A stretch of 64,000 bases of DNA from NCBI RefSeq assembly GCF_001437155.1, contig NZ_JQAR01000008.1, positions 1 to 64,000 of the forward strand, given 5' to 3'. The DNA comes from Liquorilactobacillus mali (GTDB taxonomy: Bacteria; Bacillota; Bacilli; Lactobacillales; Lactobacillaceae). The notes under the pieces were generated by a model that saw only the letters and a program-made list of their open reading frames with translations, was not told the DNA's origin and ran no database searches. A program made the translations under genes and the position numbers. Shown here one piece after another: positions 53,479 through 61,932 of this stretch; position 1 is the stretch's first letter; each line of letters opens with the position of its first letter.

Positions 53479-54213
53479 ATGGAAGAAATAATGATGTCTG
53501 TTAAGAGTATTTCAAAAAGTTATGGATCAAATCTGGTTTTGAAAGATGTCAGTATGGATATAAAAAAGGGCGAAGTAGTCTGTATTATTGGACCATCAGG
53601 CTCGGGAAAAAGCACATTCTTAAGATGCTTAAATTTGCTAGAAATACCAACAGCAGGCGATATTATCTTTCAAGATCAAAGTATCCTAAACGGGAAAATA
53701 AAAGTAAATAAATATCGACAGAATGTTGGAATGGTATTCCAAGGATATTACTTGTTCAATTTAAAAAAGGTAATAGACAACATAACAATGGCACCCCGAA
53801 GTTTAAACAAGAAAAAGAAAGAATTAGCGGAAAAAGAAGCTTGCGAATTATTGGACAAGGTAGGTCTGCTTGAGAAAAAAGATGTATATCCATCTTCATT
53901 ATCTGGAGGTCAAAAACAGCGAGTGGCAATTGCCAGAGCACTTGCAATGGATCCAGAGCTTCTATTATTTGATGAACCCACTTCAGCACTTGATCCGGAG
54001 TTAGTTGGTGAAGTTTTGAAGGTTATAAAAAAATTGGCTAACGATGGGATGACTATGATTGTGGTCACACATGAGATGGGATTTGCTCGTGATGTTGCTG
54101 ACAGAGTGATTTTTATGGAAGGTGGATACATAGTGGAGCAAGGGACTCCAAAAGAAATTTTTGAAAATCCTCAGAATCTCAGAACTCAAGAATTTCTCGC
54201 ACGTATTCTGTAA
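53479..54213 (+). CDS. Amino-acid ABC transporter ATP-binding protein (GlnQ type)
   Basis: 244 residues. Walker [11 protein letters not shown]-loop [11 protein letters not shown], signature [15 protein letters not shown], Walker [16 protein letters not shown] and [19 protein letters not shown] precedes ATG by 7-8 nt. Middle gene of the aminotransferase operon. Confidence 0.9.
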   Translation: MEEIMMSVKSISKSYGSNLVLKDVSMDIKKGEVVCIIGPSGSGKSTFLRCLNLLEIPTAGDIIFQDQSILNGKIKVNKYRQNVGMVFQGYYLFNLKKVIDNITMAPRSLNKKKKELAEKEACELLDKVGLLEKKDVYPSSLSGGQKQRVAIARALAMDPELLLFDEPTSALDPELVGEVLKVIKKLANDGMTMIVVTHEMGFARDVADRVIFMEGGYIVEQGTPKEIFENPQNLRTQEFLARIL

Positions 54214-54229
54214 AGAAAGGAGTTTTTGC

Positions 54230-54928
54230 ATGAATTTAAACTGGACAGATGCTTTTAATAACTTAGTTCCGTCACTATTACAGGGCGTAGTGGTTGTACT
54301 ACAAACAACGATTTCAAGTTTCTTAATTGCTGTGGTAGTAGGATTGCTAGTTGCCATTTGCAGGCTTACACAATTAAAGATTGTTAAGGGATTTTTTGCA
54401 ACACTTGTGGAAATTGTTAGGGGAACTCCACTGTTAGTACAACTTTTCTATATTTACTATGTCGTGCCATTAATACTTGATAATATATTGAAGTCAATGG
54501 GTAATAGTAGTGCTAATATTCAATTTTCAGCAGTAGCTGCGGGGATTGCTGGACTTTCAATTAATTATGGAGCCTATATTTCTGAAGTATTTCGTTCGGC
54601 CATTCTTTCTATTGATGATGGTCAGAAAGAATCTGGATTGGCACTCGGATTTACTTATTACCAAGTCTTATGGAAAATAATTATTCCGCAGGCCTTTGCA
54701 AATAGTATCCCTGTTCTTGGCAATTATTTGGTAATGATGATAAAGGATACATCACTATTGGCTATCATTTCAGTGAGTGAATTGCTGTTACGGACACAGA
54801 CATATGCTTCACAGACATTTGAAACAATTGAATCATATACTATTTTGGCGGGTGTATATTTGCTTTTAAGTTTGCCTTTGTCGCAGCTGATGAAATTATT
54901 GGAGAAGAAAATGAAGGTTTTGCATTAA
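54230..54928 (+). CDS. Amino-acid ABC transporter permease (HisM/GlnP type)
   Basis: 232 residues from ATG 54230, with AAAGGAG 7 nt upstream; an in-frame longer start overlaps the ATPase gene and has no site. Five helices. EAA loop DGQKESGLALGFTYYQVLWKIIIPQAF. Contacts the ATPase just upstream. Confidence 0.88.
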   Translation: MNLNWTDAFNNLVPSLLQGVVVVLQTTISSFLIAVVVGLLVAICRLTQLKIVKGFFATLVEIVRGTPLLVQLFYIYYVVPLILDNILKSMGNSSANIQFSAVAAGIAGLSINYGAYISEVFRSAILSIDDGQKESGLALGFTYYQVLWKIIIPQAFANSIPVLGNYLVMMIKDTSLLAIISVSELLLRTQTYASQTFETIESYTILAGVYLLLSLPLSQLMKLLEKKMKVLH

Positions 54929-54944
54929 AAAGGGAGATAATTAC

Positions 54945-55817
54945 ATGAAGAAAAGACTATTATTAATGTTGCTTAGTATCACGGCACTATTATTATTTGT
55001 AACTGCTTGTTCTTCAGGTAAAAGCAGTTCAAAAAGTTCTTCAACATCATCAAGTACAGATACGCTTGCGAAGATAAAGAAAAAAGGTGTACTTGTCGTT
55101 GGATCATCTAATGATGCACCATTTGCTTACATTGATACAAAAACAAAGAAATTCACGGGCATTGATGCTGATATCATTAAGGAAATTGCCAAGCGTCTTG
55201 GAATAAAGAAAGTCGAAATGAAACAGGTTCCATTTGAAAATCTTCTGGTTGAACTGAATAAGGGTTCAATTGATATGGTGACAGACGCTATGTATATAAA
55301 GAAAGATCGCCTTCAAAAAGCGGCCTTTACCGACATATGGTATAAGGAAGGGGATGCAGTTGTAATTCCTAAAAATTCTAGTATCAATTCATTGTCCGAT
55401 TTGAAGGGTAAAGTTATTGGTGCACAAAAGGGGACTGCATTTCTGGAAATCGCAGAAAAATGGAAAAAAGAAGGAAAGGTTAAGGATGTTCAAGTGTATG
55501 GGAAACAAACTGAGTTAATGTTGGCTGTTGACACTGGTAAAATTGCAGCTTGTGTTACCGATGGAATAGTTGCTGATTACACACTCTCCAAGGATTCGTC
55601 ACTATCACTTAAACTGCTGAGTTCGTACAAGTCTGAGGCCACTGGGCAAATTGGTGCTGCAGTAAACTTCTCAGATAAGTCATTACTGAATGCAACGAAT
55701 AAAGCACTAAATAAAATGAAAAAAGATGGAACTCTCAAGAAAATTCTTGCAAAATATGGTCTATCTGATAAATACATGGTAAGTGTGTCAGACGGAATAA
55801 CAAAAAACATTAAATAG
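54945..55817 (+). CDS. Amino-acid ABC transporter substrate-binding lipoprotein
   Basis: 290 residues, SBP_bac_3. Lipobox FVTAC, Cys22, then a Ser/Lys-rich spacer. Domain marks: GVLVVGSSNDAPFAY, GIDADIIKEIAKRLG, NLLVELNKGSIDMV and TDAMYIKKDRL. Unlike the cassette at 13.8 kb it is a proper lipoprotein. Together with the aminotransferase and PucR it forms an uptake and conversion unit for one amino acid, perhaps an omega-amino acid. Confidence 0.88.
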   Translation: MKKRLLLMLLSITALLLFVTACSSGKSSSKSSSTSSSTDTLAKIKKKGVLVVGSSNDAPFAYIDTKTKKFTGIDADIIKEIAKRLGIKKVEMKQVPFENLLVELNKGSIDMVTDAMYIKKDRLQKAAFTDIWYKEGDAVVIPKNSSINSLSDLKGKVIGAQKGTAFLEIAEKWKKEGKVKDVQVYGKQTELMLAVDTGKIAACVTDGIVADYTLSKDSSLSLKLLSSYKSEATGQIGAAVNFSDKSLLNATNKALNKMKKDGTLKKILAKYGLSDKYMVSVSDGITKNIK

Positions 55818-55857
55818 AAGTTTTACTTCCGTGATAACATTTTAAGAAGAAAAATAA

Positions 55858-55900
55858 GGGACTAGATCAAAATTCAGCTTATGATCTAGTCTCTTATTAT
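55858..55900 (+). terminator. Rho-independent terminator after the amino-acid ABC operon
   Basis: GGGACTAGATCA pairs with TGATCTAGTCTC (about 55858-55893), followed by TTATTATT. The following stretch to about 55990 (GTGTGCTTCACG, ATGTCAGTACTCAAT) has weak similarity to the dispersed repeat. Confidence 0.75.
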
Positions 55901-56018
55901 TACATATAAGTGTGCTTCACGAGGCAGAACATCATATGTCAGTACTCAATCTGCACCTGCTTATTTTTATTATGAGGTAGATAAGGTGTACATAATTAAA
56001 CGCTGTTAGCAGAGGGGG

Positions 56019-56534
56019 TTAGAACAAAGTTACATTTTTGCTTTCAAGAGATAAAAGGAACATCTTCCGTGATAGCCCACCCGCATAGCCTCCAAGAGAA
56101 CCATTGGCATTTATTACTCGATGACAAGGGATTATGATTGCGATTTTATTGGCTCCATTGGCATTTCCGACAGCCTGCGACTTACCAGAACTCCCGAGTA
56201 GTTCTGCAATTTTTTTGTAAGTGAGCAGTTCACCGGAATGTGTACTCTGCAGGATGTTCCAGACCCGTTTTTGAAAGGGAGTCCCATTGAGGGCTAATGA
56301 GACTGAAAACGTATCTATTTCTTTTAGAAAGTATGCGGTAAGCTGCTTTTTTAAAGTGAAATAAACAGCTGTGGGCTGTTCAACCAATTTGGCCTTGTAA
56401 AACTTGCACACTTGCTGTACGCGTAAGTCCAATTTTTTTGAATCAGTGAACTGCAATAGATACAGGTAATTATCGTCACTGATACTGACCATTTTTCCAA
56501 TAGGAGTATCTATGTAATTAGTGAATAACCTCAT
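56019..56534 (-). CDS. ogt: Methylated-DNA-protein cysteine methyltransferase
   Basis: 171 residues from ATG 56534, with GGAGGA 9 nt upstream (TTG 56537 is in frame). Active-site PCHRV near residue 136-140 (IIIPCHRVINANGSLGGYAGG) removes methyl groups from O6-methylguanine by self-methylation. The recognition helix (TPFQKRVWNIL) is intact. Terminates convergent to the preceding operon. Confidence 0.93.
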   Translation of the reverse strand: MRLFTNYIDTPIGKMVSISDDNYLYLLQFTDSKKLDLRVQQVCKFYKAKLVEQPTAVYFTLKKQLTAYFLKEIDTFSVSLALNGTPFQKRVWNILQSTHSGELLTYKKIAELLGSSGKSQAVGNANGANKIAIIIPCHRVINANGSLGGYAGGLSRKMFLLSLESKNVTLF

Positions 56535-56674
56535 CAAATGTATCCTCCGATGATAAAAAGCAATAGAGTAAACTGATTAATCTAGTTATCTAGTTAACAG
56601 AACAAAGAGTATCTGATTATGGTGTCATTTTACCTAGGAGTTCGAGAGCTAGAAGCTAAAACTCATGTTGTTAA

Positions 56675-57031
56675 TTAATTATCTATTTTTACAATTGGAT
56701 AAACACGATTATCTGCTTCATCAAATAGGCTTACAGGATGCTTTTCGGTGGCATCGAGACGCAATTGATATCCATATTTGTCGATGAAAATCAGCTCTTT
56801 ATCATCTAATTTTGTTATTTTTCCAGGTAACTTGCGACCATCAATGAGTATATTGAGTGTAGCATTGACTTCAAGCAAATGAACTTTTCCACTAAGTTCA
56901 TCTGTAAAATTCCACTTGCCTACATAGAAGTTAGGCAAAACTTCTGGGATTGACTTCTTCTTAAATAGGACGAGAGGTTTGAAATGGTTGCGCAGGCTGA
57001 ATCCTGAAGTAGCATGTCGTTTGTGATTCAT
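56675..57031 (-). CDS. DUF4828-type protein
   Basis: 118 residues from ATG 57031, with GAGAGGAG upstream; the longer frame adds 24 residues without a site. Lacks a signal peptide. Contains FYVGKWNFTDELSGKVHLLEV and KITKLDDKELIFIDKYGYQLR, which I associate with DUF4828 of lactobacilli. It lies divergent from a Gfo/Idh oxidoreductase, as is often so. Function unknown. Confidence 0.6.
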   Translation of the reverse strand: MNHKRHATSGFSLRNHFKPLVLFKKKSIPEVLPNFYVGKWNFTDELSGKVHLLEVNATLNILIDGRKLPGKITKLDDKELIFIDKYGYQLRLDATEKHPVSLFDEADNRVYPIVKIDN

Positions 57032-57316
57032 TGATAATTGCGCTCCTCTCACTAATCTACAAAATAGTATAATGTTAATTGATTTCAAAATATAATATAA
57101 CATTTAAGTGTTGAATAAAGTAGTATTTAAACAGATTTTAACAGCAATATATTATTTTTGAAATAAGATTGTATTATCTGAAAGATATTAACAACAATTA
57201 GGTTATAGCAATATTTTTTAAATTTAAGCAGTTAACTATTTCTACTTAGATATACTCCATCCCCTTTTTTTGCTACAATAGTTTTTAAGAAAGCGATTCA
57301 CAAAGGAGGAGGTTCT

Positions 57317-58324
57317 ATGTTGAGGTTAGGGGTAATAGGTACGGGATGGATTACGAAACAATTTGTTGAAGCTGCACAGGAAAATGGTTCATGGGAGCTA
57401 ACCAGTGTCTTCTCACGTTCAATTGAAAAAGCGGAGCAATTTGGACGTGAATTTTCGGGAAATGTTAAGGGTTATCGAGACTTACATCAATTTTTCTATG
57501 AAGGAAATTTTGAGGTTGTTTATATTGCATCTCCTAATAGTTTGCATTTTGAACAGAGTAGGCAGGCTATCCTAGCAGGGAAACATGTGATTGTTGAAAA
57601 ACCAGCTTGTTCAAGTCCTGCTGAAATGAAGGTTCTACAAAGATTGCTGCGCAGATATAATAATGTTTATTACTTTGAAGCAGCAAGACATTTTCATGAA
57701 CCAAATTTCTTGAAAGTCAAAGAAACAGTTAAGCAGATGAATACTATTCAGGGTGCCACACTGACTTATATGAAGTATTCTTCCAAGTACGATGATTTTC
57801 TTGCAGGTAATGAGCCGAATGTCTTTTCGTTGAATTTTTCGGGTGGAGCATTGCAAGACTTAGGTGTATATCTTGTCTATGATGCTGTTAGTTGGTTCGG
57901 GCTTCCAGATAGTGTCAGTTACACAGCGACTAAGCTTCGAAATGGGATTGATGGTAAAGGATTGGCACTGCTAAATTATCCCGGGTACACGGTTACTTTG
58001 AATGTGGGAAAAACTGCAAATTCATATCTGACAAGTGAAATATATGGACTCAAAGAGACTATTATTATGGATAATGCAGCAGACCTTGCTGATATTCAAC
58101 TAGTCAATGGGGCCACAAAACGAATATTGACTCAAAAAACAGCTGCTAATCCGATGGCAGCTGAAGTTTCAGACTTTACTAGTATTCTACAAGATCCTTT
58201 ATCATTGGATAATAAGCAAAAAATGGAGGACTGGTTAGCTGTCAGTGTACAAGTTAATCGTGTATTATATGATTTAAGATCAAGTGCAAACATTGTATTT
58301 AGGGCAGATAAAGAATTTAGATAG
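57317..58324 (+). CDS. Gfo/Idh/MocA family oxidoreductase
   Basis: 335 residues. N-terminal NAD(P)-binding Rossmann fold (LGVIGTGWITKQFVEAA), conserved VEKPA near residue 95, and a C-terminal alpha/beta domain with SGGALQDLGVYLVYDAV. AGGAGGAGG lies before ATG. Family oxidises sugars, inositols and derivatives; the substrate is not predictable. Next downstream is a helicase gene. Confidence 0.88.
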   Translation: MLRLGVIGTGWITKQFVEAAQENGSWELTSVFSRSIEKAEQFGREFSGNVKGYRDLHQFFYEGNFEVVYIASPNSLHFEQSRQAILAGKHVIVEKPACSSPAEMKVLQRLLRRYNNVYYFEAARHFHEPNFLKVKETVKQMNTIQGATLTYMKYSSKYDDFLAGNEPNVFSLNFSGGALQDLGVYLVYDAVSWFGLPDSVSYTATKLRNGIDGKGLALLNYPGYTVTLNVGKTANSYLTSEIYGLKETIIMDNAADLADIQLVNGATKRILTQKTAANPMAAEVSDFTSILQDPLSLDNKQKMEDWLAVSVQVNRVLYDLRSSANIVFRADKEFR

Positions 58325-58414
58325 GGAAATATGGTGAAAGAGCATGAACTTCCAATTAATTTGAAATAAAATTGGAGATTTTTAGCTTTAGCCACAGGTC
58401 CAGAAGAGGGAAAA

Positions 58415-59686
58415 ATGAATCCAAAATTTGAAAATAGTTTTAAGGAACAAGGCTTTACAAAACCAACGTTGATTCAAGAACAGGTGTACGAACCATTGAA
58501 GGAAGGGAAGAGTGTATTAGGGCTTGCACCGACGGGCTCAGGCAAGACTTTAGCATACTTGCTTCCACTACTTGAACGAGTTGATAAAGCACAAGGCGTT
58601 CAGTTGGTGATAGTTGCACCCTCGCAAGAATTAGCTGCACAAATTACAGAAGTGGCAAGACAGTGGGCGAAACTTCTAGATTTAACGGTACTTTCATTAA
58701 TTGGAGGTGCGAACGTAAAACGTCAAATTGAAAAGTTGAAGAAAGCACCCGAAGTTGTAATTGGAACACCTGGGAGAATGCTTGAATTAGCCGAGAATAA
58801 GAAGTTGAAGTTGCATAATGTTAAAACATTTGTTTTTGACGAGGCTGATGACTTATTAACTGAACAAACTTTGGTTGCATGCCGTTCGTTATTAAACCAT
58901 GCACCTGGAATTGTTCAGCTTGCATTTTTTTCAGCCACTAAGTCGGACATATTCGACCAATTGCATCAGTGGTTTGGAACCGAGGTCGAGGTTTTTGATG
59001 TTCGAGCAGAGGATCAAACTCAAGGCGAGGTTGAACACTTTTTGGTGGAGACCCCTGTCAGGAAAAGGATTGATACTTTGCGCAAACTTTCTAATCTTGA
59101 AAAATTCAGTGCCCTTGTATTTTTTAAAAAAGTCACTGAAATTGAGAATGCAGCTGATAAGCTGAAATACTTGGGTGTTAAGGTAGCAGTATTGGAGGGC
59201 CAACAGCGTCAAGTTGAACGTGAAAAAGCTTTGCGTCAACTGCGTAAGGGTGAGATTAGTTTGTTATTGACGACAGATGTTGCAGCTCGCGGGCTCGACA
59301 TTGTGGGACTCCCTGCGGTCATTAATTATGACTTGCCAAAAGACAGGAATACCTATATTCATCGAGTAGGACGAACTGGTAGAATGGGAGCAAGCGGAAT
59401 TGTAATTAATCTAGGTAACGATCATGATTTGAGAAATTTCCGCCAGTTGGTACAATCTGAAAATTACGAGCTGCATTTTGGGACTGTTTATCGTGGCGCG
59501 CTATTGCGAGTAGAAGAAATACCGGATGAGGTAAAGGAATCTCGACTGTCTAAATCAAAGACTGAATCCGCACAGCGCAGGAAAAAGAAAACAGTTTCTC
59601 CCGTTGTTATTGAGAAAAAAAAGCACAAGAAAAGAAAACGAGACAGATTAAATAAGGGAAAGCGGCATAAGAAGGAAAATCAATAG
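58415..59686 (+). CDS. cshB: DEAD-box RNA helicase (CshB-like)
   Basis: 423 residues. Motifs: Q-motif KPTLIQEQVY, APTGSGKT (I), PSQELAAQ (Ia), GTPGR, DEAD in VFDEADDLL (II), SATK (III), TDVAARGLDI (V) and HRVGRTGRMG (VI). C-terminus is strongly basic (KKHKKRKRDRLNKG), as in RNA helicases of the CshB group. Likely works on cold-shock mRNA or ribosome assembly. Confidence 0.9.
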   Translation: MNPKFENSFKEQGFTKPTLIQEQVYEPLKEGKSVLGLAPTGSGKTLAYLLPLLERVDKAQGVQLVIVAPSQELAAQITEVARQWAKLLDLTVLSLIGGANVKRQIEKLKKAPEVVIGTPGRMLELAENKKLKLHNVKTFVFDEADDLLTEQTLVACRSLLNHAPGIVQLAFFSATKSDIFDQLHQWFGTEVEVFDVRAEDQTQGEVEHFLVETPVRKRIDTLRKLSNLEKFSALVFFKKVTEIENAADKLKYLGVKVAVLEGQQRQVEREKALRQLRKGEISLLLTTDVAARGLDIVGLPAVINYDLPKDRNTYIHRVGRTGRMGASGIVINLGNDHDLRNFRQLVQSENYELHFGTVYRGALLRVEEIPDEVKESRLSKSKTESAQRRKKKTVSPVVIEKKKHKKRKRDRLNKGKRHKKENQ

Positions 59687-59744
59687 AGTAGGAATAAAAA
59701 GATCGGGCAATAAACAAAAATTAAAATTTAAGTTGGTTCCTATT

Positions 59745-59878
59745 TACTCTAGATAAACGTGCACATAATTAAGTTAAAATTTGCAGTCCAACCGTGAATT
59801 ACGCGTAACAAAGGCCATACTATATTTGTAATTTCGTGTTAATGCTCGAATTTTATCGACTTCTTTTCACACTTTCTA
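59745..59878 (+). repeat. Dispersed intergenic repeat, copy D
   Basis: Landmarks: AAACGTGCACATAATTAAGT, CGTGAATTACGCGTAACAAA, TTTGTAATTTCGTGTTAATG and ATTTTATCGACTTCTTTTCA. Preceded by a GGAA/TTCC hairpin at the end of the helicase gene and followed by the tRNA-Arg promoter. Confidence 0.65.
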
Positions 59879-59935
59879 ATCAAACAGACTGTGTGAAAAT
59901 ATTTATTTTAAAACAGTTACTGATAAGACGAACTA

Positions 59936-59964
59936 TTGACTTTAAGGGATTATCTTCATATACT
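59936..59964 (+). promoter_or_regulatory. tRNA-Arg promoter
   Basis: TTGACT (59936-59941), 17 nt, TATACT (59959-59964). Starts transcription about 23 nt before the tRNA. Confidence 0.75.
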
Positions 59965-59993
59965 TATATAGTTAGTATTTTGCTTATTGGTAT

Positions 59994-60067
59994 GCGCTTG
60001 TAGCTCAGCAGGATAGAGCAACCGCCTCCTAAGCGGTAGGTCATCGGTTCGATTCCGATCAAGCGCA
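59994..60067 (+). tRNA. tRNA-Arg (anticodon CCU)
   Basis: 74 nt. Acceptor stem GCGCTTG / CAAGCGC, discriminator A at 60067. D arm TAGCTCAGCAGGATAGAGCA; anticodon stem CCGC / GCGG with loop CTCCTAA, giving anticodon CCU (reads AGG); T arm TCATCGGTTCGATTCCGATC. CCA is not encoded. Single tRNA gene flanked by its own promoter and terminator. Confidence 0.97.
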
Positions 60068-60090
60068 CTCGGATATCTATAACTGATTAA

Positions 60091-60136
60091 AAAGGAGCCA
60101 AATCAAAAGTTAATTTTTGATTTGGCTCCTTTCTTT
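60091..60136 (+). terminator. Terminator after tRNA-Arg
   Basis: AAAGGAGCCAAATCAAAAGT pairs with TTTTTGATTTGGCTCCTTT, followed by CTTTG. The loop core AAAAGTTAATTTTTGA resembles the ones at 32090 and 34903. Confidence 0.85.
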
Positions 60137-60224
60137 GAAGTAAGGATTATTATGGTTAACTTTTGTGAATTTTCTGACAGATATACAGGGAAAATATGCA
60201 AAAAACAGTATAATCTACTTGGGA

Positions 60225-60259
60225 TTACTGTTCCAGTAAACTTTTGTTTGTAGTACAAT
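60225..60259 (+). promoter_or_regulatory. Promoter region of the mnaA gene with a palindrome
   Basis: TTACTG-TTC-CAGTAA (60225-60239) is an inverted repeat upstream of TACAAT (60254-60259). The -35 (TTCCAG) is weak and part of the palindrome, suggesting a regulator site. An earlier TATAAT at 60209-60214 has no clear -35. Confidence 0.35.
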
Positions 60260-60295
60260 TAATACGTAATTAGATAATATTGAGGTGAATATTTT

Positions 60296-61435
60296 TTGAA
60301 GAAATTAAAAGTAATGACAGTTTTTGGTACTAGACCTGAGGCTATCAAGATGGCACCTGTGATATTAGAATTGAAGAAGCAAGAAAGTCAGTTTGATACC
60401 GTAACAGTTGTGACAGCACAACATCGTGAAATGCTAGATCAGGTGATGGTAACTTTTAATATTGTCCCTGATTATGATCTTGATATTATGAAACAAAATC
60501 AAACATTAGGAGATATTACTGCTAATGTTTTGAAATTATTAGATGGAGTATTAGAAAAGGAAAAACCTGATATAGTTTTAGTCCATGGAGACACGACGAC
60601 GACTTTTGCAGCAAGTATAGCAACTTTTTATCGCCAAATTTCTTTAGGGCATGTTGAAGCTGGCCTGAGGACGTGGAATAAGTATTCTCCTTATCCAGAA
60701 GAGATGAATCGCCAAATGACAGATGTTTTGAGTGATATCTATTTTGCCCCTACCAGCCAGAGTAAAGATAATTTACTCAAGGAAAACCATAAAAGTGAGC
60801 AGATATTTATAACTGGTAATACAGCGATTGATGCACTTAAGGAAACTGTGACAAGTGATTATCATCATAGTGTACTGGAAGAAGTAAATGAGAAGAATAG
60901 ATTGATATTATTGACAATGCATCGACGCGAGAATCTTGGGAAACCAATGGAACAGGTATTTAAGGCTGTGCACAAAATTGTTGAGCAAAATCAAGATGTA
61001 GAGGTAGTTTATCCGATGCATTTGAATCCGAAGGTTAGAGAGGTTGCTAAGCGGATACTTGGGAATACTGAAAGAATTCATTTGATTGAGCCTTTGGATG
61101 TTGTTGACTTTCACAACCTCTGCGCTAGAAGCTACTATATTATGACAGATTCTGGTGGTGTCCAAGAAGAAGCCCCAGCATTGAAAAAGCCAGTTCTCGT
61201 TTTACGTGATACAACTGAGCGACCAGAAGGTGTTGAAGCTGGTACGCTAAGACTTGTTGGGACAAACCAGATGGAAGTTGAGAAAAATATGGACCTGCTG
61301 TTAAATGATGATGAAGTTTATCAAGCAATGGCAAAAGCGAAAAATCCTTATGGTGATGGTCGTGCAAGTGAACGAATTTTGAAGGCAATTGCGTATTATT
61401 TTGGTAAAGGTATTACAAGACCGGCTGATTTTTAG
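60296..61435 (+). CDS. mnaA: UDP-N-acetylglucosamine 2-epimerase
   Basis: 379 residues, TTG start, GAGGTG 8 nt upstream. Interconverts UDP-GlcNAc and UDP-ManNAc for teichoic acid linkage units and capsular sugars. Family marks: FGTRPEAIKMAPV, VLVHGDTTTTFAAS, GHVEAGLRT, HRRENLG and SDSGGVQEEAPALKKPVLVLRDTTERPE-type region (here MTDSGGVQEEAP). Alone, with no adjacent capsule cluster. Confidence 0.94.
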   Translation: MKKLKVMTVFGTRPEAIKMAPVILELKKQESQFDTVTVVTAQHREMLDQVMVTFNIVPDYDLDIMKQNQTLGDITANVLKLLDGVLEKEKPDIVLVHGDTTTTFAASIATFYRQISLGHVEAGLRTWNKYSPYPEEMNRQMTDVLSDIYFAPTSQSKDNLLKENHKSEQIFITGNTAIDALKETVTSDYHHSVLEEVNEKNRLILLTMHRRENLGKPMEQVFKAVHKIVEQNQDVEVVYPMHLNPKVREVAKRILGNTERIHLIEPLDVVDFHNLCARSYYIMTDSGGVQEEAPALKKPVLVLRDTTERPEGVEAGTLRLVGTNQMEVEKNMDLLLNDDEVYQAMAKAKNPYGDGRASERILKAIAYYFGKGITRPADF

Positions 61436-61465
61436 GTAGTAGTTGGATTTGTAGGGGGAGATATT

Positions 61466-61858
61466 ATGGAAAAAGTTGATCGATTCGGATTTAAGAATGA
61501 GGAACAAGTATTTCATCGGTATTTTCCATTATACACGGTGGCTTTGCGCTACTATCCAGAAATATATTCTCTTCTTGAAAAACATCCAGATTTAGAGAAT
61601 CCAAGGACGATTTCTTCGAATTTCAATATTATTTTTGCAATTATTAGGTACCAGACAATGGTAAAAAATCTTGTTAATCTACAGGCTGTTAGTGAGGCCG
61701 ATGAGGATGTTTTGCAAGAAGTTAAAGAATTGCGTAAGGTAATAGATACACTTGATAAACTTAAATATCAAATTGCTCACAATCCATCTTCAGTAAAGAA
61801 AGCAATTTTAGTTAAAGATAAAGTATTAGATTTTAAGAGTTTTAGTAAAAAAGAATAG
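61466..61858 (+). CDS. Conserved hypothetical protein
   Basis: 130 residues, mainly helical by sequence (FPLYTVALRYYPEIYSLLEKH, LQEVKELRKVIDTLDKLKYQ). No signal peptide or membrane helix. GGGGGAG precedes ATG by 8 nt. Directly follows mnaA (30 nt gap), so co-expressed. I do not recognise a family. Confidence 0.75.
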   Translation: MEKVDRFGFKNEEQVFHRYFPLYTVALRYYPEIYSLLEKHPDLENPRTISSNFNIIFAIIRYQTMVKNLVNLQAVSEADEDVLQEVKELRKVIDTLDKLKYQIAHNPSSVKKAILVKDKVLDFKSFSKKE

Positions 61859-61932
61859 ATGATTAGTGCTGCTTTTCTATTAGGAAAGTACGCACTAATT
61901 TTTTATACTAAATTAATTGAGGAGGATAGACT

